A stretch of 64,000 nucleotides of DNA, from contig CALULI010000006.1 of NCBI GenBank assembly GCA_944321455.1, positions 1 through 64,000 on the forward strand. Direction: 5' to 3'. Source of the DNA: an uncultured Eggerthellaceae bacterium. GTDB taxonomy: Bacteria > Actinomycetota > Coriobacteriia > Coriobacteriales > Eggerthellaceae. The position numbers and the translations under genes are program-made. The notes beneath the pieces are model-generated. The model saw only the letters and a program-made list of their open reading frames with translations, was not told the DNA's origin and made no database searches. Position 1 is the stretch's first letter. Each line of letters begins with the position of its first letter. Of the stretch, positions 34,485 through 43,322 are shown piece by piece.

Positions 34485-35414
34485 ATGCTCCACGAACTCA
34501 CATTCCCCTCATCCAACGGACGCGACCAGGTAACGGGCTGGATTTACGTCCCCGCCACCGAACCAGAAGGCATTGTGCAGCTGGTCCACGGTTTTGGCGA
34601 ACATTCTCGCCGTTATTTCCACATGATTGTTGCCCTGATGGACGCAGGCTACATTGTTGCCGCAGATGACCACGTGGGCCACGGCGCAACTGCAATTGCA
34701 AATGACACCTGGGGTGACTGGGGCGATGCAGGCCCTCACACCATGATGGAAGACGAAAAGCTGTTCAAGGATCAGGTGTGTGAAAAGTATCCCAACCTTC
34801 CCTATTTCATGTTCGGCCACTCCATGGGATCCATGATTGCGCGTGATTTTTCCGCCAAGTACGGCGACGAGCTCACAGGCGCAATTTATTGCGGCACACC
34901 TAGCATTTTCAAGAACACCCACGAAGTACGTGCGAAGCTCGACCAGGTTGTTGACGCGGGCGACGCTCACGATTCTGACCCTGCCTTCGTTAACGAACTG
35001 ATGGGCTGGATGTTTGCTCGCTGCCCTGAAGGTGCAACCCTGGGCAACGAATGGATCTGTCACGACCCTTACGTACAGAAGGACCATGCGGAAGATCCCT
35101 TTGATGCGTTCACTCACCCAACGCACAACATCAGCCTTCGTGACTTTATTGACATGATGCTGTGTATTGAAAACGAAGAGTGGGCCACCAAGGTTCCTCA
35201 GGATCTGCCTATTCTGCTTATTGCGGGCGATCAAGACCCTGTTGGCAATTTTGGTGAAGGCGTTTACCAGGTTGCCAATTGGCTGATTGATACGGGCCAC
35301 GAAGACGTTATTACGAAGTTGTATTCAGGCTATCGCCACGAAATCCACAACTACGACGACATCAAGTTTGATGCGGAAGAAACCATTATCAACTGGCTTG
35401 ATCTGCAGAATTAA
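34485..35414 (+). CDS. Alpha/beta hydrolase, monoacylglycerol-lipase-like
   Basis: 309 aa. The hydrolase-4 pattern is clear: oxyanion QLVHGFGEHSRRY, DDHVGHGATA, nucleophile elbow FGHSMGSMIARDF (Ser), acid in AGDQDPVGN (Asp) and His in YSGYRHEIHN. No signal peptide. GGGAAGGA lies 6 bp before ATG 34485; ATG 34479 is in frame but touches the ribosome-binding site. It likely hydrolyses lipid or glycerol esters in the cytoplasm. Confidence 0.85.
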   Translation: MLHELTFPSSNGRDQVTGWIYVPATEPEGIVQLVHGFGEHSRRYFHMIVALMDAGYIVAADDHVGHGATAIANDTWGDWGDAGPHTMMEDEKLFKDQVCEKYPNLPYFMFGHSMGSMIARDFSAKYGDELTGAIYCGTPSIFKNTHEVRAKLDQVVDAGDAHDSDPAFVNELMGWMFARCPEGATLGNEWICHDPYVQKDHAEDPFDAFTHPTHNISLRDFIDMMLCIENEEWATKVPQDLPILLIAGDQDPVGNFGEGVYQVANWLIDTGHEDVITKLYSGYRHEIHNYDDIKFDAEETIINWLDLQN

Positions 35415-35544
35415 CAGAGTCAATCAAAATTGCAAAGAGTTACATTCAAAACCCGCTAAACTAATTAACACGACATACGAATCTCATAAAAGACGCAATT
35501 AGAGACTCTTTTATAATCAGATAAAAACAGTGTAGGGAGGCACC

Positions 35545-36282
35545 ATGGGCGGAATAAGCGTACTTGTTCTTTTGTCTGCAATGGGCTTTTTCGCTCTGGC
35601 CTTCCTTTCTGCAATAGCACTGTTTGTAGCCGCCATTGTTGTCGCGATAGTTTTTGCAGTACGTACGCCATTACGACGCCAACAAGGCAAAAAACTTGGT
35701 GGCTTAATCGCTATCCCTATAGTTTTATTTGTCTTAAGTCTGTTGGTAATAGTTCCCATAACCGCAACAGTGGTTATCCCCGCCTACCAATCAAGCACAA
35801 CCACTACCTATAGCGATTGCTCAAATGCGGTTGTAACGCATGACGCCGATCGCCTAGATCAAGCGCTAGACGCACCCGATTTAAATCTTGAAATAGAAGG
35901 ACAGGAGTCGTATCGAAATCTTCTGCGACTGACAATTATTTACGGGGACGCTGAATGCGCTGAAACAATCCTGGTTGATGCTGAAGAAAAAGGATTGACG
36001 ATTGATCTAAACCAGCCACTTATCGACTACGACATAGACGGAAATGCGACCGATTCCGAATATGCGCTCATTATGGCAACCTCCACGCATTATTCTTCAC
36101 TTGAAATGGTGAATGTACTTATCGAATATGGCGCAGATCCCTCAATTCAAGACGAAACAGGACTCACCCCATGGGATCACTACTGCAAAACTTTAGATGA
36201 GTTGGTACGTGACAACGAAATAACTGCAAAGGAAAAAGAAAACGCGCTTGCCGAAATGGCTCAAGTGCTTGCCCAAACATAA
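35545..36282 (+). CDS. Membrane protein with a short ankyrin-like domain
   Basis: 245 aa. Two membrane segments (residues ~4-37 and ~52-78) lead to a soluble part of about 160 residues. There, LNLEIEGQESYRNLLRLTII and SLEMVNVLIEYGADPSIQDE with GLTPWDHY are ankyrin-repeat phrases. GGGAGGCACC precedes ATG 35545. Ankyrin repeats mediate protein contacts; no enzyme domain is present. Confidence 0.6.
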   Translation: MGGISVLVLLSAMGFFALAFLSAIALFVAAIVVAIVFAVRTPLRRQQGKKLGGLIAIPIVLFVLSLLVIVPITATVVIPAYQSSTTTTYSDCSNAVVTHDADRLDQALDAPDLNLEIEGQESYRNLLRLTIIYGDAECAETILVDAEEKGLTIDLNQPLIDYDIDGNATDSEYALIMATSTHYSSLEMVNVLIEYGADPSIQDETGLTPWDHYCKTLDELVRDNEITAKEKENALAEMAQVLAQT

Positions 36283-36438
36283 CATTTCTCCATACTCAAA
36301 AGTGCTTTACTCAGATGCAAGGCTCCTCAATAAAACAATGCCTCGCTCCGAAAAGCACCAATGGTTTAGAATGGTGACCTGCAGCTATACTGCATCAAAC
36401 AACTGCAATTTATAAAAAATAACGCGAAAGAGAATCCA

Positions 36439-37051
36439 ATGAAAGAAATTACTATCGATGTATGAGCTATTGTTTCCGAGCTAATTAAAAGAGCTCCAGG
36501 GCTGCTGATAGATAGGAATTCTTTCTTAAAGAATGTATTTTCAGACAAACTGAGCAAAGAGCAGTTAGAATCGCTAATCATAGAAGGTAATTATCAAGAC
36601 CTACCTATCGAAATTCTCGATTCTGTTGCTGATACATGCATAAGCAAAACAAGGCTACAGACATCAAGCGCGTCTTTTCTTGCTGGACTCCCCAGTTCAT
36701 TGCCGGCGCTTCCCGCAACCGTCACTGCTGATGTGACTCAATCTTTTGCATTCTATATTGGGATCTTTTGCTGCTTACCTGTTCGGAAGTCTTCTTAATT
36801 CTCTTGTCATGACACGCCTGAAGAGGCGCTTTGACAATCAGCTTTTCTTCCGTTGCGTTACCTCAACCGCATTAGGAGAAGCCGTTGATTCAATATGCTT
36901 TATCACGATTGCGTTTGCGGGAACATATAGCATAGGTATCATCATTACAATGATTGTTTCTCAGGTGCTTCTAAAAATGCTCTATGAAATTATTCTCTAC
37001 CCCGCAACCAAGGTAGTTATCAAAAAGATCCGCGCACAAATCACACCTTAA
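36439..37051 (+). pseudogene. Fusion of two broken genes (EcsC-like 5' part, YhhQ-like 3' part)
   Basis: From ATG 36439 the frame reads MKEITIDV, hits TGA at 36463-36465, and continues AIVSELIKRAPGLLIDRNSF … LAGLPSSLPALPATVTADVT, resembling the N-terminal half of EcsC-family proteins. Near 36745-36755 a different frame takes over (36746-37051). It reads GSFAAYLFGSLLNSLVMTRL, RCVTSTALGEAVDSICFITI, the C-terminal half of YhhQ/VUT queuosine-precursor transporters. Loss of both gene middles, a frame change and an early stop make this a deletion scar. The 3' part has no proper start of its own. Confidence 0.65.
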
Positions 37052-37158
37052 GGAACTTAATTGCAAGTTGAAAGGAAACTGAAAAGGCGCGCATAATAAG
37101 CGCTCTGTAGAATTATTCTCGTGGATTGAAGATACCAAAACACACTGACGGGAGAGCC

Positions 37159-37854
37159 ATGAATACCATCGAACGAGACTTACGGAATCTGGCAGATCTT
37201 GACTATCAAGCGTTTCAGTCTAAGCTGGTTCCCAACATTGATGCGAATCTTGTTTTAGGAGTGCGCGCGCCCAAACTACGAAAATACGCAAAGGATTTTG
37301 CTAAAGCACATCCCCACGAAGCACGCACGTTTATGCAGCAACTTCCCCACACCTACTACGAAGAAAATAACCTCCATGGCGAACTAATTGGCCTTCTAGC
37401 AAAAACACCTGAAGACGCCTTTGAGATGCTTGATGTGTTTTTGCCCTATGTAGACAACTGGGCCACCTGCGATCTGATACGCGTTAAAGCCTTTAAAAAA
37501 GATCTACCTGCAACGCTTAACAAAATACAAGGATGGATTGCTTCAGACCATGAATACATGGTGCGCTTTAGCGTGGTTCAGCTGATGACGTTGTTTTTAG
37601 ATGAGGCATTTGAACCTGAACATCTTCAAATGGTTGCCTCCATTAAGCGCGAAGAATACTACATCAATATGGCGCGTGCTTGGTATTATTCCTTCGCGTT
37701 AATTAAACAACCCGAAGCCACCGTACCTTTCTTTGAGAAGCGTCCTGCCGTACTGGACACATGGACCTATAACAAGGCTCTCCAAAAAGCACGTGAAAGC
37801 AGGCGCATTTCTGATGAGCAAAAGGCTTATTTTCAATCACTCAAGATTAAATAA
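37159..37854 (+). CDS. AlkD-like DNA alkylation repair protein
   Basis: 231 aa of HEAT-like helical repeats. Characteristic phrases are NLVLGVRAPKLRKYAKDFAK, YYEENNLHGELIGLLA, VDNWATCDLIR, and YINMARAWYYSFA. AlkD-type glycosylases remove bulky or cationic alkyl bases without base flipping; the tryptophan and aspartate in DNWATCD are the usual active-site positions. GGGAGAGCC lies before ATG 37159; the frame is open to 37126 without a better start. Confidence 0.85.
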   Translation: MNTIERDLRNLADLDYQAFQSKLVPNIDANLVLGVRAPKLRKYAKDFAKAHPHEARTFMQQLPHTYYEENNLHGELIGLLAKTPEDAFEMLDVFLPYVDNWATCDLIRVKAFKKDLPATLNKIQGWIASDHEYMVRFSVVQLMTLFLDEAFEPEHLQMVASIKREEYYINMARAWYYSFALIKQPEATVPFFEKRPAVLDTWTYNKALQKARESRRISDEQKAYFQSLKIK

Positions 37855-37879
37855 CGTAAAGATTTAATACCGCAACATA

Positions 37880-37910
37880 AAACAGGCAGCCTGTTTGACT
37901 GCCTGTTTTG
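37880..37910 (+). terminator. Terminator after the AlkD-like gene
   Basis: AAACAGGCAG (37880-37889) and CTGCCTGTTT (37899-37908), followed by a short T-run. It could serve both convergent genes. Confidence 0.65.
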
Positions 37911-37998
37911 AAATACTGTATTGAAATAAGATCTAACGACCAAACTCGAACCAGATCATTACTGCGCCACGCGCAATACTAAATTCGCCATGCGCTTC

Positions 37999-38319
37999 TT
38001 AGTGCGCCTCGTACAATTCGATAATGGCGTCATCCTTAATCACAAACGCCAAGCGATCATCGTCCACTGCTTCGGGACCAAAAATGACCTGATCGGCATT
38101 TTCAATATAGGGCTCCAATTTATCTACCGCATAGGCAACATGGGGCTGCTTAGACAAAATTTCAGGAAAGCGCGTGCCTTCTTCAAACTTCAGATATTCA
38201 ATCTTGTAGTCATATTCATCAACGCTTTCGTTAACCCAAAAACCGCCCCATTCGTTGTAGACCATGTTGGGCTTTTTGTTGAGCACAGGAATTCCAATGT
38301 GCATATATTCAGCAGACAT
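37999..38319 (-). CDS. VOC/glyoxalase-fold-like small protein
   Basis: 106 aa. The strands MHIGIPV at the N-terminus, HVAYAVDKLEPYIEN in the middle and RLAFVIKDDAIIELYEAH at the end fit the two-module VOC fold, with His and Glu at metal-ligand-like positions. AGTAGGTATGGT precedes ATG 38319. It lies downstream of dhaK in the same direction, separated by 170 bp containing two hairpins. Confidence 0.6.
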   Translation of the reverse strand: MSAEYMHIGIPVLNKKPNMVYNEWGGFWVNESVDEYDYKIEYLKFEEGTRFPEILSKQPHVAYAVDKLEPYIENADQVIFGPEAVDDDRLAFVIKDDAIIELYEAH

Positions 38320-38342
38320 ACCATACCTACTTTCAAAGGCTT

Positions 38343-38373
38343 ACACATCGCCCGCAACAAATCAGACGATGTG
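38343..38373. repeat. Paired hairpin 1 downstream of dhaK
   Basis: ACACATCG and CGATGTGT stem with a 15-nt loop containing CCCGCAACAAATCAG; paired with hairpin 2. Confidence 0.55.
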
Positions 38374-38388
38374 TCATTATCCAAGACT

Positions 38389-38423
38389 TTTCACACCGCC
38401 CGCACTAAACCAGGCGGTGTGAA
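38389..38423. repeat. Paired hairpin 2 downstream of dhaK
   Basis: TTCACACCGCC and GGCGGTGTGAA stem with loop CGCACTAAACCA. The stem differs from hairpin 1 by a compensated pair (T-A to C-G), while the loop is nearly the same. Confidence 0.6.
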
Positions 38424-38440
38424 CTGATTACTTATGAACT

Positions 38441-38494
38441 ACGTAATACGCTTGTACTGTTTCTATTACGTAATGCGCAAGCGCCGTTTCTATT
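38441..38494. repeat. 27-bp tandem repeat at the dhaK 3' end
   Basis: Two copies (38441-38467, 38468-38494) of an ACGTAATACG…TTTCTATT unit; the second runs into the dhaK stop codon. Confidence 0.65.
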
Positions 38495-39485
38495 CCTTGA
38501 AGAACACAGGCGTATGAGCAGGCGTGTTCCACAAGCGTTCAATTTCGTCGTCCCACTTAGCAATGTTCATCTGGAAGCCGCCCGATTCCTGAACGGTCAA
38601 AATTTCACCAACCATATTGGCAACAACCTGAACGCCCAAGCCTTCCAGATACTCAACCGTATCCTTATACAGAATGAGCATTTCCATCATCGTGGTAGCA
38701 CCGCAGCCGTTAATCATGACGAAAGCCTTGTCGCCTGACTGCAGGCCAATATGCTCAACCAAACGAGGCGCAATCAAGCCAACCGTTTCTTTAGAGCTTG
38801 CCATTGGCACACGAACGCCGCCGCCTTCGCCATGCTGACCTGCACCAATTTCCATCTGGTCAGTCTCACCCAGATCACCGAACGACATACCGTTTTGAGG
38901 ATGCGTTGCATCGGTACTCTTAACCGTGATAGAAGCCATGTTGTCTGCATAACGCTGCGCAATTTCAGCAACTTCATCAAGGCTCTTGCCTTCAGCCGCC
39001 GCAGCTGCAGCGACGTGATACAGAGGAACCGCGCCCGCAAGACCGCGCTGGTTGTCTTCGCATTCGTCGTTGTACTGAATTTCTTCACCCGTTACTACCT
39101 GGCGAACATTCATGCCAGCTTTCTTAGCCAGCTTCATTGCCTGCTTGCCAGCAAGCTGGTCGCCCGCATAGTTCAGCGTCAGCAATAATACGCCGTGACC
39201 TTTGTCAGCGCGCTGCATTGCCTCAAACACTGCCATGCCATTAGGAGCAGCAAAAATGTCGCCGTCAACCTGGATGTCCAACATACCCTTGCCAACAAAA
39301 CCTTTCTGAGCTGGCTCATGACCAGAACCGCCGTAGGTAACCACCGTAACGCGGTCAGCATCTTCAAGCGCGTTGCTTACCACCGTGTGACCATCAACGG
39401 CCAAAATGTCGCCATACGCAAGACCAAGACCAACAAGCTCTTCGTCGGTGATGGTCTCCTGGCTGTTAATAAATTTCTTCATCAT
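38490..39485 (-). CDS. dhaK: Dihydroxyacetone kinase subunit DhaK
   Basis: 331 aa. Conserved GGSGHEPAQKGFVGKGMLD, NYAGD and GAGQHGEGG, where the histidine forms a covalent hemiaminal with dihydroxyacetone. DhaK binds the substrate and DhaL phosphorylates it. AAGGAGGAG precedes ATG 39485 (a second ATG follows directly). dhaL lies 45 bp upstream in the same direction. No dhaM phosphotransferase subunit is in the window, so the phosphate donor cannot be settled. Confidence 0.93.
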   Translation of the reverse strand: MMKKFINSQETITDEELVGLGLAYGDILAVDGHTVVSNALEDADRVTVVTYGGSGHEPAQKGFVGKGMLDIQVDGDIFAAPNGMAVFEAMQRADKGHGVLLLTLNYAGDQLAGKQAMKLAKKAGMNVRQVVTGEEIQYNDECEDNQRGLAGAVPLYHVAAAAAAEGKSLDEVAEIAQRYADNMASITVKSTDATHPQNGMSFGDLGETDQMEIGAGQHGEGGGVRVPMASSKETVGLIAPRLVEHIGLQSGDKAFVMINGCGATTMMEMLILYKDTVEYLEGLGVQVVANMVGEILTVQESGGFQMNIAKWDDEIERLWNTPAHTPVFFKE

Positions 39486-39530
39486 GCATCTCCTCCTTGT
39501 TGTTAGATTCCCCTAATCCTTTGCAAGTTC

Positions 39531-40139
39531 TTAAGCTTTTGCGAGTCCTTTAAAGAAACGAGCCATTGAAACAGCACCTGCATCAGGGGTTCCAATGGTT
39601 TTTTCGCCATAGCTTTTAGCGCGCCCGAATTTTGACACGAAGTTCTTGGAGTTTTCGGCACCTTCTTGGGCTGCCTGAGCAGCGGCTGCAAACAGACCAG
39701 GCTCATCACCCGAATAAGCCGCAATGGCATCACTTGCAGGAATTACGACATCCATCATGGTCTTGTCGCCCACTTCAGCACCACTCATATCAGCAAGCTC
39801 TGAAAGCGCGTTAGCGAACATGGCTTTAAGCTGGTCCGTGTTAGCTTCGTTGCCTTCAGGTGCAACTTCCTGCAAACCATCAAGCCACGTATTCCACAGC
39901 GGAACCGCGCTGCCACCGTTAAGCACCATGACAGCCATAGCCACATCGTCAAGCATTTCCTGAATGCCACCGTCAGCTTCTTCGGTAGCGCCCTTGATGG
40001 CAGATGCAATCTTGACCATGGTCAGTCCGTGGTCAGCATCGCCAAACTTGGAATCAATTTCGGTCAGTTCATCTTCAGAGGCAATTACTTCATCACATGC
40101 ATTGATAAGGCGGGTTGCCAGTTCATCTTTCGTAATCAA
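39531..40139 (-). CDS. dhaL: Dihydroxyacetone kinase subunit DhaL
   Basis: 202 aa, all-helical. The ADP/Mg site is EIDSKFGDADHGLTM with three aspartates, followed by GGSAVPLWNTWL and GDKTMMDVVIPA. It starts at TTG 40139 with a strong AAAGGAGGG 7 bp upstream. It works with DhaK to make dihydroxyacetone phosphate, which the class II aldolase encoded just upstream could consume or produce. Confidence 0.92.
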   Translation of the reverse strand: MITKDELATRLINACDEVIASEDELTEIDSKFGDADHGLTMVKIASAIKGATEEADGGIQEMLDDVAMAVMVLNGGSAVPLWNTWLDGLQEVAPEGNEANTDQLKAMFANALSELADMSGAEVGDKTMMDVVIPASDAIAAYSGDEPGLFAAAAQAAQEGAENSKNFVSKFGRAKSYGEKTIGTPDAGAVSMARFFKGLAKA

Positions 40140-40259
40140 GAGAAGCCCTCCTTTATGTTTCGCGGAATGTGTACTGCAGATAGCGCACGTGTCGATAACC
40201 TGTTTTGCGCAGCAGCGTCAATCTTGTAGAAACACACCCTTACCCTCACACACTGCGCA

Positions 40260-41090
40260 CTATTTCACGCAGCGAAGCACCTTGTAATAGCGGCGCAAAA
40301 CCGCACGCATAGCTTCATCGCCCGTATTGAGCAGATCAACCCAGTTGTTAGGATACTGGTCATAGACCGCATCACGCGCCGCCACAATAAAGTCCGTGTA
40401 CAGATTGACCTTCGCAATGCCGCCCTGTGCGCACTTGGCAAGGTTTTCATCTCCCGATCCTGATCCGCCATGCAATACCAGCGGAATCTGAAGCGCGGCG
40501 TTTAGTTCAGCTAAACGCTCGAAACTGATATGAGGCTCACCCTTGTACGTACCGTGCACGGTGCCAATAGAAACCGCCAGCGAATCAACCCCTGTTTCAT
40601 CCACCAATTGTTTTGCAGAAGCTACTTCGGTATAGACGCTTTCAGATATGGCATGTGGATTGTTGTCTTCTTCGGTACCTACGTGGCCAATTTCAGCTTC
40701 AACGGTTACCTCATGAGCATGCGCCAGTTGGCATACCTCTTTTGTCAGACGAATGTTTTCGCTCAAATCTTTACTGGATGCATCAATCATGACCGACGTA
40801 AACCCACAACGAATAGATTCCTCTACCGTCTCAAGCTTGGTGCCATGATCTAAGTGAAGCGCTACAGGAGCATCGGCCTTTTCAGCATAGTACTTGCCCA
40901 GCATTGCTGCTTCTTCGATACTCAATTGTTCCAGATGGACTTCGGCAAAACTTAGAATAAGCGGAGCGTGAAATTCATGTGCAACCTGCGCATAAGCGCG
41001 AACTGAATTAGAATCGACAAAATCTGGCGATGGAATAGCGTAGCCTTCCTGCCACGCTTTTTGCAGCATGTCGTTAGAGTTTACAAGCAT
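40260..41090 (-). CDS. Class II fructose/tagatose-bisphosphate aldolase family
   Basis: 276 aa. Zinc-binding and catalytic motifs: LHLDHGTKLET (Asp, His), VEAEIGHVGTEED (Glu), SIGTVHGTYKGEP (His) and LHGGSGSGDE (His). These place it in the FbaA/KbaY/GatY family that joins or splits dihydroxyacetone phosphate and an aldehyde. AAAGGAGGGAAAGCTT precedes ATG 41090. Its position upstream of dhaL-dhaK suggests one triose-phosphate operon; the exact sugar substrate is not clear. Confidence 0.88.
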   Translation of the reverse strand: MLVNSNDMLQKAWQEGYAIPSPDFVDSNSVRAYAQVAHEFHAPLILSFAEVHLEQLSIEEAAMLGKYYAEKADAPVALHLDHGTKLETVEESIRCGFTSVMIDASSKDLSENIRLTKEVCQLAHAHEVTVEAEIGHVGTEEDNNPHAISESVYTEVASAKQLVDETGVDSLAVSIGTVHGTYKGEPHISFERLAELNAALQIPLVLHGGSGSGDENLAKCAQGGIAKVNLYTDFIVAARDAVYDQYPNNWVDLLNTGDEAMRAVLRRYYKVLRCVK

Positions 41091-41120
41091 AAGCTTTCCC
41101 TCCTTTGGCGCAATCCCCAA

Positions 41121-41451
41121 AACCGCGCCCTGCGGTTTTGGACGATCCCCTCGACCAAATCGCAGTTAACATACTTTGAATTATACCGTGCAGCACGCGC
41201 CAAGCTATACGACACCATGCTTGATTCTATTTTGTTATGAGGATTGACGATTGTTATGAAGATTGACGAAAGGATTGGTATGAGGACGCATCTCCCAAAT
41301 GCTAAATAAGTGTTAAACCAACCCGCCCCTTGTACGCAAAATTGTAAAGGATTCTATACTCAAATCAAGAGTTTCAATACCTTGCAAGGGACTCTGACCG
41401 TATCCACGCGCGATGTGATAATTCCCTTCGAACTGTGAATGGGAGACTGTC
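41121..41451. other. Divergent promoter region between aldolase and radical-SAM operon
   Basis: Holds an imperfect tandem repeat at 41231-41290 (TTGTTATGAGGATTGACGA, TTGTTATGAAGATTGACGA, TTGGTATGAGGACG) and no credible gene. Confidence 0.5.
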
Positions 41452-43320
41452 ATGAGCAACCAGAGCGGAACATCTTCTTCAACACCAAGCGCCCCTGCTT
41501 CTTCAGCAGCTGCCAAGCCGCGCTTTATTCATCTGCTCTACGTTCCCACCAACATGTGCTCGCTTCGCTGTAGCTATTGCTATCTGGATCACGATGCCCT
41601 TTTGCAATCACAAACCGATCCCGCCAATCCCGCAGGTCCTGATCCGCTTAAAACGCTTGATTTTGCCGTCAAAAAATTTCAGGCGGCAAACTTTACACCC
41701 TTTACGCTATCTCTACACGGTGGTGAAGTAACCTGTCTTTCGCATGAGCGCTTTGAGGCGCTGATTGCCTACATTGATGCGTACTACCGCGAACACGGTG
41801 ATGTGCTTCGCCAGCAAGGCTTTAAGGTAGGCAAACCCCATATAAAGACGAACCTCTACAACATTGACAAGCATCTTGATACCATCGCTGCCTACGAAGT
41901 GTCTGTAAGCGGTAGTCTGGATGTGCCCTTTTCGCTTCACAAAAAGTATCGTCGCACCGCTGATGGACGCGAGACATTGACGAAAATTCTTAAAAACATA
42001 GAGAGCTTGCGCAATCTGCCTGGTCGCAAGAAAGTTTCCGCCACCATCTTTCGTGAACACCTGGACCACCTTGACGAAATGATTGAGGATTTGTGGTATC
42101 TCCACCGCAACACCTGCCTTGACATGAACGATTTCAACTTCATGTTTGGCTTCAGTGATGACATCCTAGTACCAACGAGCTCGCACTACACCAGGCTTAC
42201 TCCGCTGACTGAAAATGAGCAGATTGTCTTCTATGAACGCATGCATGAAGCATTTGATGGCACCGAATTGGATGCAGGTGTCAACGGTGCATGGTTTGCC
42301 GAATTCACTCCCAACTATTGCACCGGCAGCATTAACTGTGGCGAAAAATTCTTCCTGCTTGATTATCAAGGCGATATCTATTCCTGCGTACGTGGGCAGG
42401 GCCATCAAGATTTTTACTACGGCAACATTTTCCGGGATTCTATCGAAACCATCCTAAACACTGCGCGAACCAAGATTTTCAATGCCCACAACAGGTCTTT
42501 GCTTTCTGACGATTGCATTAGTTGTAAGTACTTGCGCCTGTGCATGACGGGATGTCCTTTTGTAAAAACTCTCTATGGCCAGCCCAAATCCTATACCTGC
42601 AAGTTACAACAAAAAATGTATCAGGATAAACCTGACCTCTATAAACCAACGCGTACACCCGCAGCAGATGCCTACCACTACGCGCTAGCCATGAGGCCTT
42701 TGCAAGCAGAGCACTTGCGCCCCAAGCCTGACTTTGTGCTGCCCAACAATATCCCGTCGCTCACCAGCATTATTGAAGCTGACCGCGATATAGCAGGTGT
42801 GTTTGATGATGATGCCTTCGTGGTAGAAATTGATGGCATTCGCTATCCTTTGCAGTCGCAAATCTTGCGCGGCACGCGTGATTTCGTGTCACTCACACCC
42901 GTGAGCACCGTCAAAATGTATGCCCGCAAATCTGTGTTTGAAAAGGCATGCAAGTGGCCTGTCAACAATTCCCTCTACCTTATGTTGCTCTCAGGCGAAT
43001 TAGTAACCTATGGTGACGAAAATCGCACGAAGCAAGAACACGTTATGACCCATCAGGTGTTTTACCGAACTCTTGCTTCGTATGATTCGGATATGGAAGA
43101 CTTCTTCTGCTTTGACGCAACCACGTTGATGGCAAGCTACTTCGCAAGCCTGTCCACCACCAAGCCAAACAACTTGTTTGTAACCACATCTGCCCTGCGC
43201 GATGCGCACTACACAAAGCACAAGAACAACGGGTACTACCACATTCAAACCATCAATCTGCCCTTCCCTAATATCGAATTGGTCTGCGAAGAAGCAGATT
43301 TAGACGAACAGGAGGATTAG
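41452..43320 (+). CDS. Radical-SAM/SPASM peptide-modifying enzyme
   Basis: 622 aa. After a low-complexity Ser/Ala-rich start, the SAM [4Fe-4S] motif is CSLRCSYC (Cys36, Cys40, Cys43), with LSLHGGEVTCLS as the GGE motif. A SPASM-type region follows (NYCTGSINCGEKFF, DYQGDIYSCVRG, CISCKYLRLCMTGCPF) with enough cysteines for two auxiliary clusters. About 200 further residues form a C-terminal extension without Cys clusters. SPASM enzymes carry out radical chemistry on peptides (cross-links, sulfatase maturation). The gene stops 2 bp before 43323, so the next product is the likely substrate or partner. GGGAGA precedes ATG 41452. Confidence 0.88.
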   Translation: MSNQSGTSSSTPSAPASSAAAKPRFIHLLYVPTNMCSLRCSYCYLDHDALLQSQTDPANPAGPDPLKTLDFAVKKFQAANFTPFTLSLHGGEVTCLSHERFEALIAYIDAYYREHGDVLRQQGFKVGKPHIKTNLYNIDKHLDTIAAYEVSVSGSLDVPFSLHKKYRRTADGRETLTKILKNIESLRNLPGRKKVSATIFREHLDHLDEMIEDLWYLHRNTCLDMNDFNFMFGFSDDILVPTSSHYTRLTPLTENEQIVFYERMHEAFDGTELDAGVNGAWFAEFTPNYCTGSINCGEKFFLLDYQGDIYSCVRGQGHQDFYYGNIFRDSIETILNTARTKIFNAHNRSLLSDDCISCKYLRLCMTGCPFVKTLYGQPKSYTCKLQQKMYQDKPDLYKPTRTPAADAYHYALAMRPLQAEHLRPKPDFVLPNNIPSLTSIIEADRDIAGVFDDDAFVVEIDGIRYPLQSQILRGTRDFVSLTPVSTVKMYARKSVFEKACKWPVNNSLYLMLLSGELVTYGDENRTKQEHVMTHQVFYRTLASYDSDMEDFFCFDATTLMASYFASLSTTKPNNLFVTTSALRDAHYTKHKNNGYYHIQTINLPFPNIELVCEEADLDEQED

Positions 43321-43322
43321 CC

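Noticed and set aside
5015-36465. TGA recoded as an amino acid (stops at 5015 and 36463)
   Set aside because: Both lie in genes with other damage, no SECIS-like hairpin was evident, and normal genes here use TGA as a stop.
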